Shown here: in pieces, positions 1 through 7,166 of the stretch
How the letters are laid out: the number at the start of each line of letters is the position of its first letter
Position numbering within the stretch: the stretch's first letter is position 1
NCBI GenBank assembly: GCA_945949395.1
Contig: CAMFEK010000008.1
Coordinates: 1 to 54,292, forward strand
Source of the DNA: an uncultured Clostridia bacterium
Lineage (GTDB): Bacteria > Bacillota > Clostridia > Christensenellales > Borkfalkiaceae
DNA: 54,292 nt
Direction: 5' to 3'
Made by a program: the position numbers and the translations under genes
Notes under the pieces: generated by a model
Seen by the model: the letters and a program-made list of their open reading frames with translations, nothing else
Databases searched by the model: none
What the model was told of the DNA's origin: nothing

Positions 1-36
1 TCCCCTAACGGGTCGCAAGGATAGGTCGTTGCCACA
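1..36 (+). rRNA. rrf: 5S ribosomal RNA, 3' end (partial)
   Basis: The first bases read like the closing arm of a Firmicutes 5S rRNA: a CCCC-containing arm, then GGATAGGTCGTTGCCA. A strong rho-independent terminator follows within ten bases, as expected at the end of an rRNA operon. Only about 36 bases are in the window, so the call rests on motif resemblance and context. Confidence 0.6.
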
Positions 37-44
37 TTCCATCT

Positions 45-77
45 CCCTCTTCATCAACAGGTGAAGAGGGGTTTTTC
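45..77 (+). terminator. Rho-independent terminator after the 5S end
   Basis: CCCTCTTCA (45-53) pairs perfectly with TGAAGAGGG (62-70) around an eight-base loop and is followed by GTTTTTCTTT. Confidence 0.85.
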
Positions 78-117
78 TTTACCTTGGTTGCCCAAGCAAG
101 ACGGGACGGGTATGCGG

Positions 118-146
118 TTGACTTTATCGGATAATCGTGATAAGAT
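118..146 (+). promoter_or_regulatory. Sigma-A type promoter for the first XRE gene
   Basis: TTGACT (118-123) and TAAGAT (141-146) are separated by 17 bases. The ATG of the first XRE gene lies 35 bases downstream of the -10 box, with a GAGG Shine-Dalgarno between. Confidence 0.6.
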
Positions 147-180
147 AAATAGGATAGAATGACGATAGCGAGGTATTTGT

Positions 181-729
181 ATGGATATCGGGAAAAGATT
201 AAAGGAAGTCAGAATCGAAAAAGGATTGTCGCAGGACGACCTGTCGGAAGTGACGGGTCTGTCGAAAAAGACGATCGGGCGTTGGGAAAGAGGTGAAACG
301 GTGCCGTCGACGGCGGATTTGACCTTTTTACTCGGAAAGATAAACGTTTCGTATAGCGATTTTTTCGGTGAAAGCGCGGATGCGGCAGATATCGCAGGCG
401 CGGGAAACGGGACGGCGAGAGAGAAAGCCCTTTTGTCGGACGCGACAGGCGAGGCGAAAGAGAGGTCGCCTATCGTAAAGCTCACCCAAGGGCAAAAGAC
501 GCTTTTTATCTGCCTGTTTGTTCTCGCGGCGGTGTTGGTGGCGCTCTCGATCGGTATTTTTTGCCTCAACGAATATTTCTTATATTTGCAGGCTCTGAAA
601 AACCCCCTTTATCTAAAAAGCGATCACGTCAACTGGTTCGGAATTTTTCTTTTGGCGGGAAGCGTCGTCACGATAACGTGCTTGATTTGGCTTTTCGTGA
701 AAAGAGACGGAAAAAGGGGGAGGAAATAG
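181..729 (+). CDS. XRE-family regulator with membrane-anchored C-terminus (paralogue 1)
   Basis: Residues 1-60 form a typical Cro/C1-type helix-turn-helix; the recognition-helix region contains KKTIGRWERGE. A polar linker of about 45 residues follows, then two hydrophobic segments (about 108-130 and 150-172) and a basic tail. The protein should bind DNA near the membrane and may sense a membrane or extracellular cue through the tail; no ligand can be named. It is the first of three tandem paralogues (181, 736, 1438) with nearly identical recognition helices, so they could share operators. It ends seven bases before the next ATG, which suggests co-transcription. The XRE domain is clear; the regulated genes are unknown, although the neighbouring permease and lipoprotein genes are obvious candidates. 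Confidence 0.85.
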   Translation: MDIGKRLKEVRIEKGLSQDDLSEVTGLSKKTIGRWERGETVPSTADLTFLLGKINVSYSDFFGESADAADIAGAGNGTAREKALLSDATGEAKERSPIVKLTQGQKTLFICLFVLAAVLVALSIGIFCLNEYFLYLQALKNPLYLKSDHVNWFGIFLLAGSVVTITCLIWLFVKRDGKRGRK

Positions 730-735
730 GTTTTT

Positions 736-1290
736 ATGAGGATCGGAAAGAGAATCGGCGAAATACGAACGGAAAAAGGCTTGTCGCAGGAAGGATTGGC
801 GGAGCTGACAGGCTTGTCGAAAAAGACGATCGGGCGTTGGGAAAGGGGCGAAACGGTGCCATCCACCAACGATCTGGAATATTTGTTGGAAAAGCTGAAT
901 ATTTCGCACGGCGAATTTTTCGGCGAAAGCGGGGTGGCGGAAGTCGTCAATGCGGCGGTCGTAACTTCCGCGGCGAATGAGCAGGCAAACAAGCAAGGGC
1001 AGGAAAAGGTTGAGGAAGAGAGGAAGTCCGTTTGCGTCATCTCCAAAAGAAGAATGAGCGTAATCAAAATTCTATTGAGCCATTACGCGGTTCTTTTGGT
1101 TGTTTTGACTTCCGTCTTTCTCTACTACTTGTTTTTTTGGCAATATATAGATTATCTCATTCTTTGTTTTCACGCAAAGATGTATATAGAGTGTTTGGGA
1201 GAGGTGTTATTTGCGATAGGGAGTCTCATCGTCATATTCTGCCTGATCGCCCTGATTAAGATAAAAAAGGCGGGGCGAAAAAAGCCGTAA
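736..1290 (+). CDS. XRE-family regulator with membrane-anchored C-terminus (paralogue 2)
   Basis: It has the same architecture as the preceding gene: an N-terminal Cro/C1 helix-turn-helix (about residues 1-60), an acidic and Ala-rich linker, and two hydrophobic stretches near residues 115-137 and 152-175, ending in a lysine-rich tail. It is closer to the gene at 1438 than to the one at 181. The two share long identical stretches, including the linker and the last 25 residues, so they arose by recent tandem duplication. It probably forms an operon with the upstream paralogue. The function beyond DNA binding and membrane attachment is unknown. Confidence 0.85.
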   Translation: MRIGKRIGEIRTEKGLSQEGLAELTGLSKKTIGRWERGETVPSTNDLEYLLEKLNISHGEFFGESGVAEVVNAAVVTSAANEQANKQGQEKVEEERKSVCVISKRRMSVIKILLSHYAVLLVVLTSVFLYYLFFWQYIDYLILCFHAKMYIECLGEVLFAIGSLIVIFCLIALIKIKKAGRKKP

Positions 1291-1320
1291 AGGGAATTTC
1301 CTGCGTCAAAAAATTCTTTT

Positions 1321-1417
1321 TTTGCAAAAAGGGACAGAACTGTCCCCAAAAAACAGGCAAAAGGGACAGGTTTGGGTATTGATTTTTCATGAAAAGCGTG
1401 ATAGATTGAAGAAAAAA
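1321..1417. repeat. Intergenic repeat copy 1 with GGGACAG palindrome
   Basis: A stretch of about 97 bases recurs at 2015-2111 with one visible substitution. It contains the perfect inverted repeat GGGACAG-AA-CTGTCCC at 1331-1346 and a second GGGACAG half-site downstream. It lies between XRE paralogues 2 and 3 and was copied along with the gene. Confidence 0.85.
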
Positions 1418-1437
1418 GGGGGAGAAAATAAGTTTTT

Positions 1438-1983
1438 ATGATGATCGGAAAGAGAATCAGCGAAATACGAGCGGAAAAAGGCTTGTCGCAGGAAGGGTTG
1501 GCGGAGCTGACGGGCTTGTCGAAAAAGACGATCGGGCGTTGGGAAAGGGGCGAAACGGCGCCTTCCGCGAACGATCTGGAGTATTTGTTGGAAAAGCTGA
1601 ATATTTCGCACGGCGAATTTTTCGGCGAAAGCGGGGTGGCGGAAGTCGTCAATGAGGCAGTCGTAACTTCCGCGGCGAATGAGGAGGCAAACAAGCAAGG
1701 GCAGGGAAAGGTTGAGGAAGAGAGGGAGATTTTTTCTAAAAGAAAAATGTGGGTAATCATTATGCTGGTTATCGCCTTTTCCGTTTTTTTGGTGATTTCG
1801 GCATTTGTCTTTTTTTACTACTCGTTTTTTGGGGTGTATTTAGATCACTTGATCTTTTTTCTCCATGCGAATGAGTACATAAAGTATTGGGGAGAGGTGT
1901 TATTTGCGATAGGGAGCCTCATCGTCATCTTCTGTCTGATCGCCTTGATTAAGATAAAAAAGGCGGGGAGAAAAGAGCCGTAA
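1438..1983 (+). CDS. XRE-family regulator with membrane-anchored C-terminus (paralogue 3)
   Basis: This is the third tandem XRE gene, with helix-turn-helix residues 1-60 almost identical to paralogue 2. A polar linker leads to two hydrophobic segments (about 105-130 and 150-172) and the same terminal KKAGRK-type tail. The transmembrane part has diverged more than the DNA-binding part. This could mean conserved operators but different inputs, or simply relaxed constraint. It is preceded and followed by copies of the GGGACAG repeat, which marks a duplicated unit of about 0.7 kb. An earlier in-frame start is not needed because a GGGGGAGAA Shine-Dalgarno precedes the ATG. Confidence 0.85.
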   Translation: MMIGKRISEIRAEKGLSQEGLAELTGLSKKTIGRWERGETAPSANDLEYLLEKLNISHGEFFGESGVAEVVNEAVVTSAANEEANKQGQGKVEEEREIFSKRKMWVIIMLVIAFSVFLVISAFVFFYYSFFGVYLDHLIFFLHANEYIKYWGEVLFAIGSLIVIFCLIALIKIKKAGRKEP

Positions 1984-2014
1984 AGAGAGCCTTCTCTGTC
2001 GAAAAGAGGTGGTT

Positions 2015-2111
2015 TTTGCAAAAAGGGACAGAACTGTCCCCAAAAAACAGGCAAAAGGGACAGGTTTGGGTATTGATTTTTCGTGAAAAGCGTGATAGAT
2101 TGAAGAAAAAA
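2015..2111. repeat. Intergenic repeat copy 2 with GGGACAG palindrome
   Basis: Near-identical to 1321-1417, with the palindrome at 2025-2040. It immediately precedes the permease gene, so that gene's upstream sequence is itself part of the duplicated unit. Confidence 0.85.
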
Positions 2112-2126
2112 AGAGGTTTTCCTTGC

Positions 2127-3437
2127 ATGAAAACAAAGATAAAGTCTTTTTTCAGACAGGTTTTTACGGGAGCGAAAAAGGCTCGTTTAATCGTTTCTAT
2201 CCTGCTATCGGTTATTTCTCTCTCCGTCTTTGCGTGTTCCCTTTCGGCTTGGAATCCGGACGGAGTGACGGCGGAATTAAAAGCCGCCTATGCCGCCGGA
2301 GAAAAGACGGTCGATTTGCTTGCCATTCAAAAAACGATGCACGTCGCGTGTTTCGAGAACGGCAAGTGGTCGTTTTGGAACAGGACGTTTTCCGCAGGCT
2401 TTACGAACCAGCAAATCGATAAGCTCTCTTTGGAAGGAAAAATCTATCCCGCGCGAAAAAGCGATTTATCCTTTGGGGACACTACCGGTTACACGGAAAA
2501 ATCGAATCTGTTCGGCAGGTTCATCGGCGTCGCTCCCGATACGGCAGAAGAGGAATTTTGCCTTACGCCCGTTGCGCAAAGCAGCCGCTTACCGATCGCA
2601 AAAGAAGAAGTCGCCATCACCGATTATCATGCGGATTTGTTTATGCGCTACGGTTATTCCGACGTTCAGGGGGATAACAAAAAGCAAGAGATTTCTTCTC
2701 CCGACGAGCTGCTTGGAAAAAGGATAGCCGGCATGACGATCGTCGGCGTTTACGCCACGCAACCGAGTTACGGAGAATTAAAGAAAAAGGGAGACGCTTT
2801 TCTGGAAAGCTATTTGAAGGGCGAAAGCATGATCAATACGGGATTCATCAGTCAAGAGTATTTTGAGGATTTTTATCTCAATCGGATCGTCTATCGGTTG
2901 AGCGGCAGTATCGCAAAGGATAAAAAGCGGATTCGGGATATCTCTTTCGTGGAATACAGAGATTTTACGGGAGCTCATGATAAATTCAGTTATTCCAGAA
3001 ATTATTATACGGTAGAGGTCAAGTCATCCTATTCGGAATTTGCCGCGCCCGCGTGGATGTTTTTCCATAAAACCTTTTTAACGGTAACGCTTACGGCGAG
3101 TGTAGCGCTGTCCGCTTTGAGTACGGTTTTACTGGCGGGCGTTCTTTCCGCATCAAACGAAACGCGCAAACGGGAAGAAGGCAAAAAGCGTTTGATCCGG
3201 CTTTGCTTTGCCGAAAGCGCGACGGTAGCGGGATTCGAATTTTTGCTCTCGTCGGCGTTCGGCGGGTTGATCTGCTTGATCCTCAATCGGTATTACCATA
3301 TTTTTTGGTTCGGACTGAACGCCATTTCCGTATTGTGTTTGGCGCTGTTCTGTTTCGGTTTGGCGGCGGTTGCGGCGATACCTACCGTAAAGAGAATTAA
3401 AAAAACGGAACAGCGGGAGGAGCTCGCTCGATCGTAG
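2127..3437 (+). CDS. FtsX/MacB-like ABC transporter permease subunit
   Basis: This 436-residue membrane protein has the FtsX/MacB permease layout. One N-terminal hydrophobic segment (about residues 17-40) is followed by roughly 270 extracytoplasmic residues. Three C-terminal hydrophobic segments follow, the last ending in a basic cytoplasmic tail. The frame opens further upstream within the copied intergenic repeat. I take the ATG at 2127 because it directly precedes the signal-anchor and the upstream residues look non-coding. No ATPase partner is in the window, so it may pair with one encoded elsewhere or act with the adjacent lipoproteins. Its last 385 bases and downstream flank are duplicated at 3844-4324. 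The family assignment comes from topology and the C-terminal permease pattern; the substrate is unknown. Confidence 0.65.
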   Translation: MKTKIKSFFRQVFTGAKKARLIVSILLSVISLSVFACSLSAWNPDGVTAELKAAYAAGEKTVDLLAIQKTMHVACFENGKWSFWNRTFSAGFTNQQIDKLSLEGKIYPARKSDLSFGDTTGYTEKSNLFGRFIGVAPDTAEEEFCLTPVAQSSRLPIAKEEVAITDYHADLFMRYGYSDVQGDNKKQEISSPDELLGKRIAGMTIVGVYATQPSYGELKKKGDAFLESYLKGESMINTGFISQEYFEDFYLNRIVYRLSGSIAKDKKRIRDISFVEYRDFTGAHDKFSYSRNYYTVEVKSSYSEFAAPAWMFFHKTFLTVTLTASVALSALSTVLLAGVLSASNETRKREEGKKRLIRLCFAESATVAGFEFLLSSAFGGLICLILNRYYHIFWFGLNAISVLCLALFCFGLAAVAAIPTVKRIKKTEQREELARS

Positions 3438-3531
3438 TGATAAGATAAAAAAAGAGGAAAAAAATGAAAAAGATATTGCGGCTATTGGCATGTTTGGTTT
3501 TATGCGTTTGCTGTTTTTTGCCCGTTTCGTG
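3051..3531 (+). repeat. Direct duplication, copy 1 (permease 3' end plus lipoprotein 5' end)
   Basis: This segment recurs at 3844-4324 at a constant offset of 793 bases with only a few substitutions. It covers the last third of the permease gene, the short spacer and the signal-peptide codons of the lipoprotein. Confidence 0.9.
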
Positions 3532-3844
3532 CAAAGAAAAGGATCCCCTCGGAGAAATGACGCTTCATACGATTTACACCGTCGGAACGTTTTCCGGTTA
3601 TCGGGTGGATTACGTAAAAGAGTCCTACTCTTCGGGGGCAGAGGTGGGCGCTACGGTCAAGGACTACTACGTAGACGATATTTTTATTTCACGAGTTCCG
3701 ACGGCGTTATATGAATATTACGTGTACGTCAGCGAGAAGGAGCCCGTAAGATTGAAAAAGGCTTACGAGGAGGGGATCGTGACGAGAGAGGACGTCCTCG
3801 CCATCGCGGAGGCGGAAAAGGTTCGCCGCGAGGGCATAGGCTGA
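3464..3844 (+). CDS. Small lipoprotein A
   Basis: This 126-residue protein has a signal sequence (MKKILRLLACLVLC...) ending in a plausible lipobox, PVSC, at about residues 20-23. The mature part is small and acidic, with a DYYVDDI motif and an alpha-helical C-terminus (AYEEGI...DVLAIAEAEK). It is a paralogue of the protein at 4257: the signal peptides are almost identical, but the mature parts share only the DYYVDD motif and the C-terminal helix. It lies 26 bases after the permease and is probably co-transcribed with it. I do not recognise the family. A lipid-anchored accessory of the permease is a reasonable guess. Confidence 0.7.
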   Translation: MKKILRLLACLVLCVCCFLPVSCKEKDPLGEMTLHTIYTVGTFSGYRVDYVKESYSSGAEVGATVKDYYVDDIFISRVPTALYEYYVYVSEKEPVRLKKAYEEGIVTREDVLAIAEAEKVRREGIG

Positions 3845-4324
3845 CGTGGATGTTTTTCCATAAAACCTTTTTAACGGTAACGCTTACGGCGAGCGTAACG
3901 CTGTCCGCTTTGAGTACGGTTTTACTGGCGGGCGTTCTTTCCGCATCGAACGAAACGCGCAAACGGGAAGAAGGCAAAAAGCGTTTGATCCGGCTTTGCT
4001 TTGCCGAAAGCGCGACGGTAGCGGGATTCGAATTTTTGCTCTCGTCGGCGTTCGGCGGGTTGATCTGCTTGATCCTCAATCGGTATTACCATATTTTTTG
4101 GTTCGGACTGAACGCCATTTCCGTATTGTGTTTGGCGCTGTTCTGTTTCGGTTTGGCGGCGGTTGCGGCGATACCTACCGTAAAGAGAATTAAAAAAACG
4201 GAACAGCGGGAGGAGCTCGCTCGATCGTAGTGATAAGATAAAAAAAGAGGAAAAAAATGAAAAAGATATTGCGGCTATTGGCATGTTTGGTTTTATGCGT
4301 TTGCTGTTTTCTGCCCGTTTCGTG
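3844..4324 (+). repeat. Direct duplication, copy 2
   Basis: Second copy of 3051-3531. The left junction falls at the stop of lipoprotein A, where CGTGGATG begins the homologous block. The right edge falls just after the conserved signal peptide of lipoprotein B. Confidence 0.9.
3850..4230 (+). pseudogene. Truncated duplicate of the FtsX-like permease C-terminus
   Basis: This is a 126-residue open frame identical or nearly identical to the last 126 residues of the permease at 2127. It contains three hydrophobic segments but no extracytoplasmic domain. It has no Shine-Dalgarno of its own; the methionine used is an internal one of the parent gene. It most likely remains as the by-product of the tandem duplication that produced the second lipoprotein. 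If translated, it would be a three-helix membrane fragment. Confidence 0.75.
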
Positions 4325-4634
4325 CGGGGAGAATTATATGGATGAGTTTCGCGTTTTCAGAAAAATAGGTCTCATCGGAGAATATTCGGGCTATCCGGTA
4401 TATTTTGTATATCGAGAATACAAGGACGAGGATCCGGCTGACGATTCCTTTCACGATTATTACGTAGACGACGTATATATCGATGAAGTGGGAGGAATGG
4501 AGCAATATTATCTATTTGTGACGGAGGAGAAGCCGCTCCTTTTGCATCAAGCATACGCGCAAGGCTATTTGACGCACGACGATCTCCTCGCTATTGCCGA
4601 GAGAATAAAGACGCTCCATGAAGGCAAAGGCTGA
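4257..4634 (+). CDS. Small lipoprotein B
   Basis: This 125-residue paralogue of lipoprotein A has the same signal peptide and PVSC lipobox. Its mature sequence is strongly diverged, keeping the DYYVDDVYI motif and the C-terminal HDDLLAIAER helix. The contrast between near-identical upstream DNA and divergent mature sequence suggests either recombination that homogenised the 5' end or diversifying selection on the exposed part. The function is unknown; it should be lipid-anchored and face outward. Confidence 0.7.
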   Translation: MKKILRLLACLVLCVCCFLPVSCGENYMDEFRVFRKIGLIGEYSGYPVYFVYREYKDEDPADDSFHDYYVDDVYIDEVGGMEQYYLFVTEEKPLLLHQAYAQGYLTHDDLLAIAERIKTLHEGKG

Positions 4635-4673
4635 CGAGAAAAAGGGGAAAAATCCAAAAAGACGATGAACGGA

Positions 4674-4704
4674 CGCGCCTGAAAGCTCTTTGCTTTCAGG
4701 CGCG
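4674..4704 (+). terminator. Hairpin, probable terminator without a strong U-tract
   Basis: A perfect 13-base stem (4674-4686 with 4692-4704) and a five-base loop lie 40 bases after lipoprotein B. Only CCTTCC follows, so factor-independent termination is uncertain. The rest of 4635-4800 shows nothing I recognise. Confidence 0.5.
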
Positions 4705-4800
4705 CCTTCCATGCTTTCCGACTTGGAAAAAGACGGGAAGTTTTCCGAGAAAAAAAGCGTGGGGGCGATAAAAATCTTGAAAATTTTTTGTTTTACCCTA

Positions 4801-4829
4801 TTGCTTTTAAGGGCGGTTTGTACTATAAT
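4801..4829 (+). promoter_or_regulatory. Promoter of the araDA operon
   Basis: TTGCTT (4801-4806), a 17-base spacer and a perfect TATAAT (4824-4829). The araD start lies 36 bases downstream with a GAGGAAAG ribosome site. I do not see a clear AraR operator. Confidence 0.8.
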
Positions 4830-4865
4830 GATAGCAACTGAAAAAATATTTTCGAGGAAAGAATT

Positions 4866-5567
4866 ATGTTGGAACAGTTGAAAGAAAAAGTATTGAAAGC
4901 GAACTTACAGCTCGTGAAAAATCATCTCGTCCTCTTCACTTGGGGAAACGTGAGCGAGATCGACAGGGAAAGCGGACTTTTCGTCATCAAGCCCTCCGGC
5001 GTGGAATACGACGATATGACGGCGGACGACATGGTCGTATGCGACCTGAAGGGAAACGTGGTGGAAGGTCACTACCGCCCCTCCTCCGATACGCCCACGC
5101 ACATCGAGTTTTATAAGGCGTTCCCCAACATCGGCGGGGTCACGCACACGCACTCCACCTACGCCACCGCATGGGCGCAGGCGGGCAGAAGCATTCCCTT
5201 CTACGGCACGACGCACGCGGACTATTTCTACGGCGATATTCCCTGCGCGAGAAGTCTGACCAAAGAGGAGATCGAGGGCGAATACGAAAAGAATACGGGT
5301 CTTGCCATCATCGAAAAGTTTCAAAAGGATAACATCGACCCCGCAGCCGTACCCGGCGTTCTCATCAAGAGCCACGGCGTGTTCGCGTTCGGAAAGGACG
5401 GCGACAACTCTGTCTATAACGCGACGGTCATCGAAGAGGTCGCGCGCATGGCTACCATCACCGAGCAGGTCAACCCGCAGGTGGTAAGAGCCGATCAGTT
5501 TATGATGGACAAGCACTATAACCGTAAGCACGGCAAAAACGCTTACTACGGGCAGAGCAAGAAATAA
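4866..5567 (+). CDS. araD: L-ribulose-5-phosphate 4-epimerase
   Basis: AraD converts L-ribulose 5-phosphate to D-xylulose 5-phosphate, the last dedicated step of L-arabinose use. The 233-residue length is normal for this class II aldolase-fold family. Conserved features include the N-terminal [10 protein letters not shown] phosphate-binding segment, the KPSGV motif, the zinc-ligand THTHS at about residue 95, and a C-terminal KSHGVFAFG zinc motif. It is the first gene of a two-gene operon with araA, 30 bases upstream of it. No ribulokinase gene (araB) is nearby, so the pathway must be completed from elsewhere. Confidence 0.95.
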   Translation: MLEQLKEKVLKANLQLVKNHLVLFTWGNVSEIDRESGLFVIKPSGVEYDDMTADDMVVCDLKGNVVEGHYRPSSDTPTHIEFYKAFPNIGGVTHTHSTYATAWAQAGRSIPFYGTTHADYFYGDIPCARSLTKEEIEGEYEKNTGLAIIEKFQKDNIDPAAVPGVLIKSHGVFAFGKDGDNSVYNATVIEEVARMATITEQVNPQVVRADQFMMDKHYNRKHGKNAYYGQSKK

Positions 5568-5597
5568 TTAAAAAATAAGATAGAGGTAAAGAAATCT

Positions 5598-7058
5598 ATG
5601 AAAGAAAAGGTAATTTATTGGATCACGGGTTCCCAGACGCTTTACGGCGCGGAGACGCTCGCGCACGTAGCGCAGCATTCCGAGGAAATGGCAAACTACG
5701 TCAACGAGAGAATGCCCGTCACCGTGAAGTATCTCACCACCTGCAAGAGTTCCGACGAGATCGAAGCCGCCGTAAAGCAGGTGAACGCGGACGACGACTG
5801 TATCGGTATCATCACCTGGTGTCATACCTTCTCCCCCGCCAAGATGTGGATCAGAGGTCTCACCAAGCTCCAAAAGCCCATGTGCCACTTTGCCACCCAG
5901 TACAACAACGAGCTTCCTTACGACACCATCGACATGGACTTCATGAACGAGAACCAGGCGGCTCACGGCGACAGAGAATTCGGTTACATCGTCTCCCGCC
6001 TGCGCATGGACAACAAGGTGATCGTCGGCTACTACAAGGACGAGGAGGCGCTCGCCCAGCTCGCCGCTTGGTGTAAGGCTGCCGCAGGTCTCGCGTTCTC
6101 CAAGAGAGTGAAGGTTTGCCGTTTCTCCGATAACATGAGAGACGTAGCCGTTACCGAAGGCGACAAGATCGATACGCACATCAATCTCGGTTGGCAGGTA
6201 GACTTTTATCCCGTCGGCGACCTCGTGGATTATATCGATAAGGTCACCGAAGAGGAAATTGACGCGCAGATGGCGGAATACGCCGAAAAGTACACGATGG
6301 CGACCGACAGGATCGACGCCGTTCGCGAACAGGCGAAATATGAAGTCGCTATCGATAAGTTCTGCAAGGACAAGGGCGGTTACATCGGCATCGTCGATCA
6401 CTTCGGCTCCCTCCACGGCATGAATCAGCTCCCCGGTCTCGCCATTCAGGATCTGCAGGGTAAGGGCTACGGCTTCGGCGCGGAAGGCGACTGGAAGGTT
6501 GCCGCGCTCGGCGCTATCATGCAGTATATGGCAGGTCAGAAGGGTACCGGTCTCATGGAGGACTACACCTACGACTTCCCTCGTGAAGCCTGCCTCGGCG
6601 CGCATATGCTTGAGGTTTCCCCTCAATTCGCGGGCACGAAGCCTGAAATTCAGGTGCACCCCCTCGGTATCGGCGGCAAGAGCGATCCCGCTCGTCTCGT
6701 ATTCGAAGGCTTGGAGTCCCCCGAAGGCGTTGCCGTCTCCATGATCGATATGGGCAACAGAATGAGACTCATCATTCAGAAGATCGAGATCATCAAATAT
6801 CCCAAGAGAATGCCCAAGCTCCCCGTTGCCGGTCTCATGTGGCACTATAAGCCCGATTTCAAGACGGGCGTTGCGGCTTGGATCTATGCGGGCGGCGCAC
6901 ATCACACCGTGGTATCCTCCGTGCTCACCATGCAGGACATGATCGACCTCGGCAACATGATGGGGCTTGAAGTCATCACGATCGACGAAAAAACCGAGAT
7001 CAACGAATTTAAGAAACAGCTCATGTATTCCGACGCGATCTATAAGGTTAAATCTTAA
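5598..7058 (+). CDS. araA: L-arabinose isomerase
   Basis: AraA interconverts L-arabinose and L-ribulose in the cytoplasm. The 486-residue protein matches the family in length and in its start (KVIYWITGSQTLYG). It carries the catalytic and metal-binding glutamates in AEGDWK and in the FPREACLGAHMLEVSP segment, where a histidine ligand is also present. It follows araD and ends at a strong terminator at 7068. Codon use is like that of highly expressed host genes. The long open frame on the opposite strand is a by-product of this codon bias. Confidence 0.97.
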   Translation: MKEKVIYWITGSQTLYGAETLAHVAQHSEEMANYVNERMPVTVKYLTTCKSSDEIEAAVKQVNADDDCIGIITWCHTFSPAKMWIRGLTKLQKPMCHFATQYNNELPYDTIDMDFMNENQAAHGDREFGYIVSRLRMDNKVIVGYYKDEEALAQLAAWCKAAAGLAFSKRVKVCRFSDNMRDVAVTEGDKIDTHINLGWQVDFYPVGDLVDYIDKVTEEEIDAQMAEYAEKYTMATDRIDAVREQAKYEVAIDKFCKDKGGYIGIVDHFGSLHGMNQLPGLAIQDLQGKGYGFGAEGDWKVAALGAIMQYMAGQKGTGLMEDYTYDFPREACLGAHMLEVSPQFAGTKPEIQVHPLGIGGKSDPARLVFEGLESPEGVAVSMIDMGNRMRLIIQKIEIIKYPKRMPKLPVAGLMWHYKPDFKTGVAAWIYAGGAHHTVVSSVLTMQDMIDLGNMMGLEVITIDEKTEINEFKKQLMYSDAIYKVKS

Positions 7059-7067
7059 CGAAACAAA

Positions 7068-7097
7068 AATCCTCTTCCTCGGGAAGGGGATTTTTTT
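7068..7097 (+). terminator. Terminator of the araDA operon
   Basis: An 11-base stem (7068-7078 with 7082-7092), three-base loop and T-run. Confidence 0.9.
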
Positions 7098-7166
7098 CTC
7101 GTCCTATTGACGGGAGGAGGCAAACATGTTACACTATGGGGGAATTTTGGCAGGAAGGAAAAGAAA

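Noticed and set aside
5568..6905. Long antisense frame opposite araA
   Set aside because: It mirrors the codon bias of araA and has no ribosome site or recognisable domain. The same applies to the long antisense frames opposite secA (17911-19395) and the GH3 gene (47001-49760).
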